A stretch of DNA of 64,000 nucleotides from Micrasema longulum (Eukaryota > Arthropoda > Insecta > Trichoptera > Brachycentridae): NCBI GenBank assembly GCA_022494885.1, contig JAGVSM010002366.1, positions 1 to 64,000 on the forward strand, written 5' to 3'. Under the pieces are notes generated by a model. The model saw nothing but the letters and a program-made list of their open reading frames with translations, was not told the DNA's origin and made no database searches. A program made the translations under genes and the position numbers. Each line of letters starts with the position of its first letter. Positions within the stretch are counted from its first letter, which is position 1. Below are positions 55,371 to 64,000 of this stretch, in pieces.

Positions 55371-55895
55371 ACATTTTTAACATATCTCACACGTTTTCGT
55401 TCGGCTACTGCCTCTGCTTTAGAACAGTTAATATAAATGTGTTTGTTAAAATTTAAGATAAAGATTAAATAAAAAGACATATAATAATGTTTAAGGACTG
55501 AAATCGCCTAGTAAATTTGCGAGTTTAAAAGTGCTTAATGTATTTTATAAACCTTTCCCTAACGTAGCGGGGTATTGAAATTCCCCCGTTCGCGTAACTC
55601 AATTTATTCCAAATTTTATCTATGCAAATATTTGATAACGAAATGTTTTTTCTTAAGGCAAAATGTCTTACGAATATATTTTTAAAGATGAAAACTTAAA
55701 TTCTAAATTATTCTCAACAGTATTTTAATGAATTTTGTTTTTTTGTTGACACGTACTGATTATTAAGCGTTTGCTAGTAAGAAAAATAATTTGCATATGA
55801 TTTGACATAATAAATTATGAAAAAAAAATTAACACTATAAAACACAAAAAAAATAGCAGGTAACCCCGATAATTTGTTAATGAAAATATTCTTTT

Positions 55896-55978
55896 AAATC
55901 ATCAAGATATTCTACGATTGGTGTATCAATGCAATATCCTATGCATCATTAGGTGCGGAAAGGAAATGACGATGCGGG
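55896..55978 (+). mobile_element. SINE1 3' end fragment
   Basis: ATCATCAAGATATTCTACGA, TTGGTGTATCAATGCAATAT, CCTATGCATCATTAGGTGCG and GAAAGGAAATGACGATG match the 3' third of SINE1. Confidence 0.6.
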
Positions 55979-55984
55979 GAAATA

Positions 55985-56075
55985 AAGCTGTCAAAGCGCC
56001 TCTCGATATTCGCGAAGTGTAAGGTAAAGATGTTATGAATTATTGACTAATTTGTTGCAAAATAATTCCATCACA
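55985..56075 (+). repeat. Partner of the repeat at 47290-47410
   Basis: AGCTGTCAAAGCG, CGATATTCGCGAAGTGTA, AAGATGTTATGAATTATTGA, CTAATTTGTTG match 47410-47290 inverted. Confidence 0.45.
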
Positions 56076-56079
56076 TGTT

Positions 56080-57405
56080 ATTATTTATATATTTACTTAT
56101 TAATGCACATTTTTCATTTATACAATTTAAAGGAATGAATATTAACCTAGCAGGAGCAAAAGGGGAGATTCTATTCCCTCATGGACCCATTTTTATCCGA
56201 TAACTCGAATATTATGAAAGCTATTTGCCCTTTATCTTTTTTAATCGTGAAAATAACGGAAATAAGCATTTTTCTGTTTTTATTTTTAATTTTTCAAATC
56301 GTTTTATATTAAAACAAAAAAAAGCCGTAAATAAAACAAGGGTCAATTTCACTTTATGTACTTTAGTATTCCGCAAACTAACAAAAATGAATAAAATACA
56401 CGAATGAGTAAAATATGGTACGTGAAAACATAATATTGCACGATTATAGATATACTTCCAACTTTTTACTCTTGTGACGCCATGATATACAAATAGGCGT
56501 TGGGGTCGTTTGGTCCCCCCGTTCGGATCATGTGTAATTTTTGGATGCTTTTTGAGGAAACGGTTAAAATATAAGAATAGTTAAAAACATGAAAAAAAAT
56601 GAAAGTAGCATTGACAAACATAAAGGACATCAAGACAAGATCTGGACTATTAATTTAGTGCTCGTTAACTCTATTGAGTTAAATAGAGTTTGAGTTGACA
56701 ATACGAAAAAGATGGGTCACTGGAGAATTAAGGTCATAGATTGTTCTAAGGTGATGAATTTATTTTGCTATGTATTTTTTGTTCTTGTTAATTATTTTGG
56801 CTTAACACGGGGACAGCATAAAAGCGTCAATAAGTAAAATCTGTAAACGACTGTAATTTTAAATGAATAAATAAATGTGACACCAAATATAATTTTTTTA
56901 ATAACAATAATTCATTTGATAACTTAATTTTGAACCCTATATTCAAAGGGTTATAATGTTTTCGCTACCTTTTGGGTGGTATACCTATTTGAGACGTATT
57001 TTACGTAAATTCAATTTAAAGCGGAATTTCTCCGTTAATTGTAAAATTACGTACGAAATTGCGCATACTTTGGAATCAAAGAATTAGAATTAAATATATA
57101 TGACCGGTAGTAGATGAATACCGGCTCAGAAATAGAGAGCTTCTATAAGGGAGGCTTTGCGAATCAATACATGAAAGCTCGCAAAAAACAGGTTCATTAA
57201 ATTCCCCTAGATGATATTCCAATTAGTAGGAGCGATCCTGAATATATGGAGCAGTATAAACAACCAATTATACAATAAAAAAGTAAAATTCATGGATCAG
57301 TTAAATTGAAAGAGTAAGGTGGCATGAAAAATTGAATAAAATCAGCGCTTGTTTTGCAAACTACGATCTAAAGTTGCGTACAAATTGAAAAATGTCTATA
57401 AAAAA
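56080..57405. other. Non-coding stretch
   Basis: No gene seen. GTTGGGGTCGTTTGGTCCCC, CCCGTTCG at 56499-56525 and GTAGCGGGGTATTGAAATTC, CCCCGTTCG near 55565-55595 look alike and may be ends of one unidentified element. Confidence 0.35.
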
Positions 57406-57409
57406 CAAA

Positions 57410-57530
57410 AGATCATCCTGATGCAGTGTATTGCACATTAAGATCAAATATAGCGTATCTCGATCATATGTTAGATGAAGTATTCTGATAGTCTTACGTT
57501 TCAGGAGTCATTCAAATACGAGCCCAGGTA
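57410..57530 (-). mobile_element. Diverged SINE1 fragment
   Basis: Minus: CTGAAACGTAAGACTATC, TTCATCTAACATATGATCGA, GATACGCTAT, GTGCAATACACTGCATC follow the SINE1 body order with many changes. Confidence 0.45.
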
Positions 57531-57837
57531 GAGAGATTAGTCACAGTAAATAGTTGTAGTAAGTACTGAGTAATTGAAGTAGTTGGAGAGTAGGGCGTGA
57601 CTCATATCATACGGTATTTCATTGTCAAAATGGGAAGGCAGAAACAAAAATACTAAAAACCTGACTTGAGCATCTCAGCTAGTCTGACTCCAGATAACAT
57701 CATGAGATTTGTGGTAAAACTGCGCGAAATTGGAATTTGATAAAAAATATTGATATTTTTTGTTAATATTTCTTGATAAAACTCCATAGTAATGATAATG
57801 ATAAAATTATAAATAAACTTATCATTGAATCTTTATG

Positions 57838-58206
57838 GTTTAGTTTTACTTTTTATTATTTTGACCAACGAGCGCTTTCACCTAAGTAGGCATCTTCAAA
57901 ACTGGTGAATTGTTTAGCTTACAACTTATATACTATTCTTGACATATTTTGGCGATAAGATCATTAATTATTTTAACAGGGGACAGAAAACATAAATATT
58001 TACAACAAGTTCGCTAAACAGTTAATTTTTTGGAGTTTTTGGACCAAAATTGGGATTAAGTTTTATTATTTAAAAGGTGGGAAAAGAACACATGGCGAAA
58101 TACAACAGAGGGGGAAATAAACATTCTAACAGATAAAGTTAGCATAATACATTGATTTTTTGACTGGAAAGCGCTCGTTGGTCAAAATAATAAAAAGTAA
58201 TACTAA
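57838..58206. repeat. Inverted-repeat element with hammerhead-like motif, AGCGCT family
   Basis: TGGTTTAGTTTTACTTTTTA, TTATTTTGACCAACGAGCGC, TTTC at 57838-57880 recurs inverted at 58160-58206. On minus the left arm has ACCAGT (57906-57901), TTGAAGA (57899-57893), hairpin GCCT/AGGT, GAAA, AGCGCT, C and GTTGGT, which pairs with ACCAGT. The core has U for C and one bulged T. The right arm keeps GAAAGCGCTCGTTGGTC but has lost the core. The 230-bp interior is not recognised. Confidence 0.65.
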
Positions 58207-58319
58207 ACCAAGAAGTTTCATTGATTAGTTTATTTATAATTTTAGCATAATCATCATCTGATAAAAAAACTTTATGACTTTATGGAGGAGATGCAAAAAG
58301 TATGTGATGAAAGTAGACT

Positions 58320-58440
58320 CAAAACTGCAGTCATAGGTAAGACCGCAAGGTGAAAACGGGGCTGCGAAGGAGGATAGGGGGGGGGGGGGGAGTTTAGCCG
58401 GTGCGAGTCCGGCACTACCCAGACTAGATGGATGTCCATA
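58320..58440. other. GC-rich patch with G14 run
   Basis: G homopolymer at 58377-58390 within GACCGCAAGGTGAAAACGGG, GCTGCGAAGGAGGAT and GCCGGTGCGAGTCCGGCACT, the last a perfect short hairpin (GCCGG/CCGGC). It may be part of a LINE 3' UTR next door. Homopolymer length is uncertain in assemblies. Confidence 0.4.
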
Positions 58441-58454
58441 GGGATTTATTTTAC

Positions 58455-59460
58455 TTTTTTATTTATTCATATTTTTTGCTTACAAACTATAATTGATAAT
58501 AAAAATAATGTGACCTCACTGGGGTTTCCCGTGTCGAGGACACTTAACAATATACTTTTTTTAAATTACATTTGAGAATAAACAAAGAAGACTAACTTAA
58601 AAAAAACGAAGATAATCAACAAATATTTAGACAGTTTTAAAAACAAGGTATTTATGTACATCTATAGCATTTATATTACAAAACACACAATGAAAATAAC
58701 AAAAACCTAACATAAGCTATACACTAGTGGAGCAGTTGATTCAATATTGGTATGGGTGAAAGAAACAATCCATTTTACTTCTACCTAGCTCCACTATCCA
58801 TTTTTTTATAGCTTTTTCAAACATTTGCTCGTTACTTATTGTTTTATAGATAGCGGAAGTAGGTTATAGATTTTAATTGAATAATACTCAAAATCCATTT
58901 GTCCGAAAGTGGTTTTAGTTTGTATTTGTTTAAGTTGTCCGTGTGTTGAGGATCGAGTGATTATATTATTTGTATATGATGTATTGTGGAGGTTATGTCT
59001 TTCATAAGAGTAAGAGTAGTTTTTGAATCTATAAGTGAGTATTGTTTTAGCGTGTGTGCGTTTTGGTGTCATAAGTTGTGATTTATGGAATATTTCTTCA
59101 GTAAATGTCTGTATCGGGGGACTCTGAGTATTATTTTAATAATGGATTCTTGTGCAACAAATACACTATTTAAAACTGTGTCACTCGCACTATTTCAACC
59201 GATTATATAGAACTCCAAAATTGATTAGCACAATGCAAAATAATTTTTTAAAAGTTCCTGTACATTAATTATATTTCGAATTGTTTTGAATATATACGTT
59301 AGTCTTTTAAATTTATTAGTAATCTTTTCAATCTGCTGTTTCCACTTTAAATATTTATCGATAATAACTCCTAAGTATTTGACATTGTCTGTCCTATCCA
59401 ATATTGGGCAAGTAAACGCGCCAACCACAACACTATGCGGCGAATTTATCTCCACTTGAT
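58455..59460 (-). mobile_element. LINE RT C-terminal remnant and 3' UTR
   Basis: Minus: frame 59455-59225 has LDRTDNVKYLGVIIDKYLKW and KQQIEKITNKFKRLTYIFK, the RT thumb block (.KYLGV.ID..L.W..HI..I..K). After frame breaks, frame 59072-58836 has KRTHAKTILTYRFKNY, TTFGQMDFEYYSIKIYNLLP and LSIK, the usual C-terminus. The UTR runs to TATGAATAAATAAAAAAG near 58455. Several stops lie between the pieces. About 1 kb of one element. Confidence 0.75.
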
Positions 59461-59464
59461 TTTC

Positions 59465-60000
59465 TATTCAAGATTTTTATCTAAGAGTAACCGCCCAGAA
59501 AAAAATAACTGCAGAAGCTTTTGGTTCTATTCTTTCTCTTGGAACTGTGTTCTCCACCCATTCGAACAACGAATGGGAATACCACGCTTATCTTATCTAC
59601 AAGACATCAGATTTTTGAGTTCCTGGACGTTCGTTGATGTCAATTCATCCGTACTTCGCGTTGAAACTTTGAATAGCGGACCTATTTTAGAAATACTTAC
59701 AAATTTCGCATGTTATAAAAAGGCGTGGACGCTGTTTTATGTCGTTATACACTCCAGCTAGAAAACAGACATGAAAACATGACGATAATGTCATTTCGTT
59801 CTGATGTTATTCGTTACTAAGTGATCGTTTCATTATTACTTTTACGTTCATATTAAATTGATCAGGAAATGGTAAACGAAACTGTTCAAGATTCGACTGA
59901 ACGAATATTGTGTCGTGTAATACACAAATTTGGTAAAATTTGGAAAAAAATTAAAAATGACAATTTTTTCAACATAGTACAAAAAAGAGAGATAAAAAAA
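59465..60000. other. Unassigned stretch
   Basis: The + frame 59435-59761 (108 codons) begins antisense to the LINE and continues beyond it. 59530-59740 is GC-balanced, but I recognise nothing in either strand. Confidence 0.35.
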
Positions 60001-60004
60001 AGGC

Positions 60005-60360
60005 CTTTGAGATGTGGTGCTATAAAAAAAAATTAGGAATTTCCTGGAGAGACCACATCACTAATGACGAGGTTCTCAGTAGAATCGAAGAAGGGAGGCA
60101 CCCAATCAAAACCGTCCCAGAGAGGCGAGCCTAATAGATCGGCCACGTTATACGCCATGAGGATCTCCTGCATGACATCATAGAGGGAATGGCTGAAGGG
60201 ACGAATTACAGAGGACGCCCCCGAGGGGAATATATGGAGAAAGTGTGCGAGGATTTAAACTGTGCCTCATATGTCGAGCTGAAGAGGGCTGCAAAAAATA
60301 GAGAACAATGAAAGACGAGATGCAGAACTTTGCTGCAAACCAATCCCCAGAATTAAGACT
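60005..60360 (+). mobile_element. LINE ORF2 C-terminal remnant
   Basis: One frame reads KAFEMWCYKKKLGISWRDHI, TNDEVLSRIEEGRHPIKTVP, ERRA, two stops, IGHVIRHEDLLHDIIEGMAE, GTNYRGRPRGEYMEKVCEDL. This is the AFEMWCYRRML.I.W.....N.EVL.R / IGH..RH..L...I.EG....RGRPR block of arthropod endonuclease-RT proteins. Stops kill it; otherwise well preserved. Confidence 0.8.
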
Positions 60361-60486
60361 GCGAAAGTACAATATTTGAACCAGGATCCCCCGCTTGTGA
60401 TTCTATTAAATGCCAACGCGTATTTTATTTTTGCTTTTGTCACTTTATTTATTATCCATCTAATTTTTTTTACTCCACTGTTTCAG

Positions 60487-60770
60487 ATTCATTTTCTTTT
60501 ATTCAAGAGTCAAGCCATTCCATCTTTTGATTCCGGTGGTCCTTGTTTTGAATTCCAATGTACCTACTCCTCTCTGACGGCGAGTCAAGAAAGCAACGCG
60601 TGACAACACAACAATAAAACACAACACGACGAAAACCGTACCGCGAACGTGACAGTGATTTCGAATCACCAACATACAAGAAAACGTGCAAAGTGACCAG
60701 TGCAAACGATAACGGTGTCTTTCTGGACCAGTGCCAAAGGGAGGAAACCGTAAGTCCTTACTCCTTTCAT
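60487..60770. other. GC-balanced unassigned patch
   Basis: Preceded by a good acceptor (TACTCCACTGTTTCAG, ending 60486) and followed by ACC|GTAAGT at 60749/60750, so it could be a 263-bp non-coding exon, but no frame stays open through it. Opposite frames overlap (60499-60906 minus, 135 codons). It may equally be 5' sequence of an unknown retroelement. Confidence 0.25.
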
Positions 60771-60774
60771 TAAT

Positions 60775-61005
60775 TCCAGGATTGACACTCAAAACCATAA
60801 CGTCAATTAATTTACCTAAAATCAAACGTTCCCTGTTTTCTTCGAACACGCGTATCGCGAGAGGACAGGCCTTGTTTACAGTCCCGAGGTTGAAGGTATC
60901 GAGCAACCAACATTTGGTCTATCTTACGAACTGGATAAATAATATATTCGGACATTTTGCCCTTTCGCGACACGTCGTCGATGAAAATAAACCTGCATAG
61001 GTTAA
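60775..61005 (+). mobile_element. Probable LINE RT C-terminal remnant
   Basis: In frame 60731-61000: NTRIARGQALFTVPRLKVSS, NQHLVYLTNWINNIFGH. LINE tails often read TR.A....F..PR.RT...Q.S..Y...K.WN.IP. The match is loose at the final WN.IP. Confidence 0.4.
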
Positions 61006-61009
61006 CGAT

Positions 61010-61260
61010 TAAATTCTCATCGTATCATAACATATCATTAATTTATATTTATATATAATATATTATTAACCTATAATCATCATAAAAACATTCATTTACA
61101 TAAATCTCTGTGAGCCTTTTCGTCACACTCTTTTTTTTATTTGCATCAAAACTTTTAAACTACCTTCTTCGCGCGTCAATGATATCCGGTCCCGCAAAGC
61201 AAACGATAATTTTTAGCATCAGCATTTAGCATTAGCAACTTCAAAATCATTTAACTTAGA
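61010..61260. other. Spacer
   Basis: AT-rich with TATATATAATATATTA; nothing recognised. Confidence 0.35.
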
Positions 61261-61263
61261 ATC

Positions 61264-61500
61264 ATGAGTGTTAGCGTAAATGTTTATACAACTAGACGAA
61301 ATCACGCGCTAAAAAGATTGAAGGATGCTTTACGATCGGGAAAAAAACGCTATGTCCGATCCTGAAAACATTCCACGTTTTTTATCGTGGTGTGAGCGGC
61401 TAGATCCTATTATGGATATGTATAACGAAACACAAATAAAAATTTTGTGTGAAATTTCTGAAGATGAAGCTGCCGTAAGGGAGAACAATGAGTTACATAC
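61264..61500 (+). other. Unrecognised coding-like segment
   Basis: From ATG 61264 a frame gives MSVSVNVYTTRRNHALKRLK. A second frame from 61325 gives NAMSDPENIPRFLSWCERLD, PIMDMYNETQIKILCEISED, EAA, with GTAAGG at 61480, a fair splice donor, right after GAAGCTGCC. Composition is protein-like and not AT-driven. I do not recognise it; it may be an exon relic or the N-terminus of a transposon protein with a frameshift near 61340. Confidence 0.25.
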
Positions 61501-61601
61501 AAAATACATTACAATATATTTCATTATCTTCCCATAAATGACATTTTTTATGAAATATGATAATGAAAAATGAAATAAGATTTTTTTTTTTTTTTTATTA
61601 A

Positions 61602-61785
61602 AAAGAAATATTTGCGTTCTTATGATTTACCCAAATATTTAATTTTGAGGGCCATTTTCAACGAGTTGTAAATAACTCACTATTAGAAAATGGGAATCAA
61701 GTTGGGGTAAAGTGGGATTCGAACCACAGACCTTTGGTCCGTGAGTCCGAGACACTAGCCACAGGACCACAACCCGATTCTAATG
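61602..61785 (-). mobile_element. SINE3 copy, full length
   Basis: Minus: GGGTTGTGGTCCTGTGGCTA, GTGTCTCGGACTCACGGACC, AAAGGTCTGTGGTTCGAATC, CCACTTTACCCCAACTTGAT, TTCTAATAGTGAGTTATTTA, CAACTCGTTGAAAATGGCCC, TAAGAACGCAAATATTTC. The closest copy to 9164-9338. Confidence 0.75.
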
Positions 61786-61789
61786 GTCG

Positions 61790-62820
61790 AAAATAAATAA
61801 ATTTTATGCGTTTATTTTAAGAAAAAATACGTGTTTATTTTATGGTGGTGATGAATTTTTACGTTAAGTTATTTTTGACGTCGAAAATATCGTATGTGAA
61901 CTTTGGGGTTCTGTGTACTCTAATTATAGACTATTGGTTATATAATAGATACATACTGTATTTATGGCGAAAATTTATGAGATACGAAGGAAATACAAAC
62001 ATTCTGAAGGACAAAATTTAGTTTCATTTGGAGGTTTGTGGCACAAAAGTTATGTTATTGAGCCATCTTCCCAACTGACAACAGGAGATAAGGCACGGAG
62101 AACAGAATTGATAGGATCTCCCAAAGGGGTAACTCTGCAAACTCCGATCTAAAGCCCAGACCCAAAATTATTTCTCCTTCTGAAAACTTCTTGTAGTTCA
62201 GATTATAGAAGCAATAACAAATAGTTGTACAAAAAACATACTAATCAATTCAAACTTATTTATTTGAAACAATTAATTTATTTTTATTGTGTATGACCAG
62301 CGTAGCGTTGCCAACTCTATTGATTTTTCGGTAGATCTATCGATTTTTGCAACAATCCACCGACCAACGGAATTCGATGGAATTTCGACCAATTTTCAAT
62401 CGTTTTGAAATAACATGAAACCTCCTCTCAACGTTCACATGATTCGTTTCTGATATGCAACTGCTTCTTTGTAAACAATACAGTTTTTAGAGTAGCGAAC
62501 CTCCCTCCAAGAAATGTGAAACGGTTTCTACCGATTTTCTACATAATTATAATTATCTTTTTATCGATTTTAGCTTGGTGTAGATTGAAAAACCTGTGTA
62601 TGACTGTTGTTAACTTATATAAAATACGAGTTGTTTGACATTAAAACAAATAAAATAAGGTCCGAGAAGAAATATAAAAATGAAATTAATTTTCAGGGTT
62701 TGCCTAGAATGTCATAATTCAGTCTGATGAATCTCACTCATATAATAAAAACCTTTAACTTCACGAAAATCAACCGATTAAAGAACTTTAGAAAAAATTC
62801 AAAAGTAAGTTAAATGGTTG
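61790..62820. other. Non-coding stretch
   Basis: No gene assigned. The 62-codon frame 61964-62152 is of mixed composition without motif. 62300-62590 contains repeated CGATTTT words (ATCGATTTTT, ACCGATTTTC, ATCGATTTTA). Confidence 0.4.
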
Positions 62821-62821
62821 C

Positions 62822-63381
62822 TTAACTCTGTAGCTATGACGTAACAGAGTCTACATAAGATATGAGACAAGACTTGATATATCTCTCTTATTTATTTAAA
62901 TGATGAAGTTGTAATTTTTGTAATCTTCGAATGGACATTTTTACATCGGATTTGGAAAGTCGAATTTGTAAAAATACGATCCTTACTATTCAAAGAATAA
63001 TTATATATATAAACGTGATCTCACTACCACAATAAATCTATTTTACTGTTTAAAGAGAGCACGATAATAGTCCTTATAACAAAGAAGACAGAGACGCTGT
63101 CCTGAGGCCGATGTTTGAGTGAAAGAGACAAACACAAAATAAGACATTCGTCTGATCCGTCGATTATTGTCAGTTGGCGGAAGTGCACGCTAGTTATATG
63201 ACCAGCGTATTTATGATTTTCTATTTTCTTATTATTAAAACAGACCTTTATGCTATTAAAATATGTTTAAATTAAGGGTATTTTTTTTCCAAAATATCTG
63301 AACTTCAGACTATTAAGTCTTTTGCTTGTGGAAATACGATGTAACGTCAAAAAAAATGTTGCACAGTCTTTTACAGCTAAA
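62822..63381 (+). mobile_element. TTAA-bounded MITE family E, copy 3
   Basis: Begins TTAACTCTGTAGC with an inner AACAGAGTC, then ACAAGACTTGATATATC, GAATGGACATTTTTACATCG, GATTTGGAAAG, GAGAGCACGAT, GTCAGTTGGCGGAAGTGCAC, ACGATGTAACGTC, CACAGTCTTTTA. The right end has decayed from TTAA to CTAA. Most diverged of the three. Confidence 0.65.
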
Positions 63382-63384
63382 CCA

Positions 63385-64000
63385 TTTAGGTCATAAACTC
63401 TATAATTGCCAAGACTAACATATTTTCTTCTATCGAATGTTATTTAACTCGGTTGTAATAAGTAAAAAAAAAATGAAAATTCTCATAAAAACTTCTGATT
63501 AATAATGGTACGTATTATCTATTTTAACGCCACTATAAAGAAATAAATTTTGAAAATTGTGTTACATTTCAGGTCAGCTTTATATTATTTTATAAAAAAT
63601 CCTGTTTATTAGCAAGCCTTTTTTTTCTTATATCCTAAGCAGGATCAGTTCAGGTTGTGAAAGGGTTAAGCATAATACGATATTGGAAAAAGTAGGCAGC
63701 AAACTACAAAACCCTCCGGATCATTTTCGGTTGACGGGATGGTTATAAAATACCGTGTACAAATCCCGATTATATTAACACGGGTTCTCGGCTACAATAA
63801 AGACGACTTTGGCCTGGCTACTGGTTTTTTGGTTGCCTAGTAGTTAGGTTCCGACAGTCAGGTTAGGTTTCTAACTACAAAGACGCTTTCGCAGAAAATC
63901 TATTTCTGGCATCTACCAAAGGCGGAACCCGGCGCCTGATAATTGCCTGTAATATTAGAACGTTTTGATCGAATTACTTCCGAAATGCTTGGTACCCGTT
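63385..64000. other. Non-coding stretch
   Basis: Nothing assigned. 63690-63960 becomes GC-balanced with GTTAGGTTCCGACAGTCAGG and TTAGGTTTC, possibly the start of another repeat that continues beyond the window. Confidence 0.4.

Noticed and set aside
60750..60779. Intron between GTAAGT and TTCCAG
   Set aside because: Only 30 bp long, below any plausible spliceosomal intron.
60499..60906. 135-codon minus frame
   Set aside because: Overlaps a nested minus frame and a likely + strand LINE remnant; no recognisable domain.

Overview
This is AT-rich, repeat-saturated nuclear DNA from a eukaryote, most likely an arthropod and probably an insect. The evidence is the mix of decayed non-LTR retrotransposon 3' ends (RTE-type and several RT-only lineages), three tRNA-related SINE families, foldback and MITE-like DNA elements, and short TTAGG-like runs. 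The long open frames I could assign are shadows of transposon remnants; the rest carry no recognisable coding signal. I find no rRNA or bona fide tRNA gene, no CRISPR array and no prokaryotic operon. At most one host exon is visible (32525-32592, + strand). The window is best read as intergenic or large-intron sequence.

Layout. 1-4600: LINE remnant, two CpG-rich patches and a run of foldback elements. 6000-9800: three LINE remnants, including an RTE 3' end with a (TGA)n tail. 9160-13210: the densest nest, where a TA-flanked element sits in a hAT-like MITE, and another hAT-like MITE and a SINE sit in an inverted-repeat element. 13800-16800: LINE 3' ends and a reverse-transcriptase palm-domain fragment. 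18900-24000: repeats, a SINE inside a SINE, a near-perfect 248-bp foldback and a TTAA-bounded MITE. 24800-31400: RTE and other LINE 3' ends plus SINEs. 32500-36000: the exon candidate, a 380-bp palindrome and the best hammerhead-ribozyme-like foldback. 36400-46700: LINEs, SINEs, a second TTAA MITE and a group of short conserved cores (41724-42290). 47000-53700: a piggyBac-like remnant, LINE ends and a hAT-like MITE with an 8-bp target duplication. 54000-64000: SINE fragments, LINE remnants and a third TTAA MITE.

How parts relate. SINE1 and the RTE LINE end in the same (TGA)n tail, so the LINE machinery is a plausible mobiliser of the SINE. Several unrelated-looking inverted repeats share one architecture: CTGANGA, a short hairpin, GAAA, then a self-complementary hexamer (ACCGGT or AGCGCT) with flanking arms that pair. 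This matches the core of a minimal type I hammerhead ribozyme, known from Penelope-like retroelement terminal repeats and retrozymes. It is the most interesting signal in the window. All similarity statements come from reading by eye; no database search was run.
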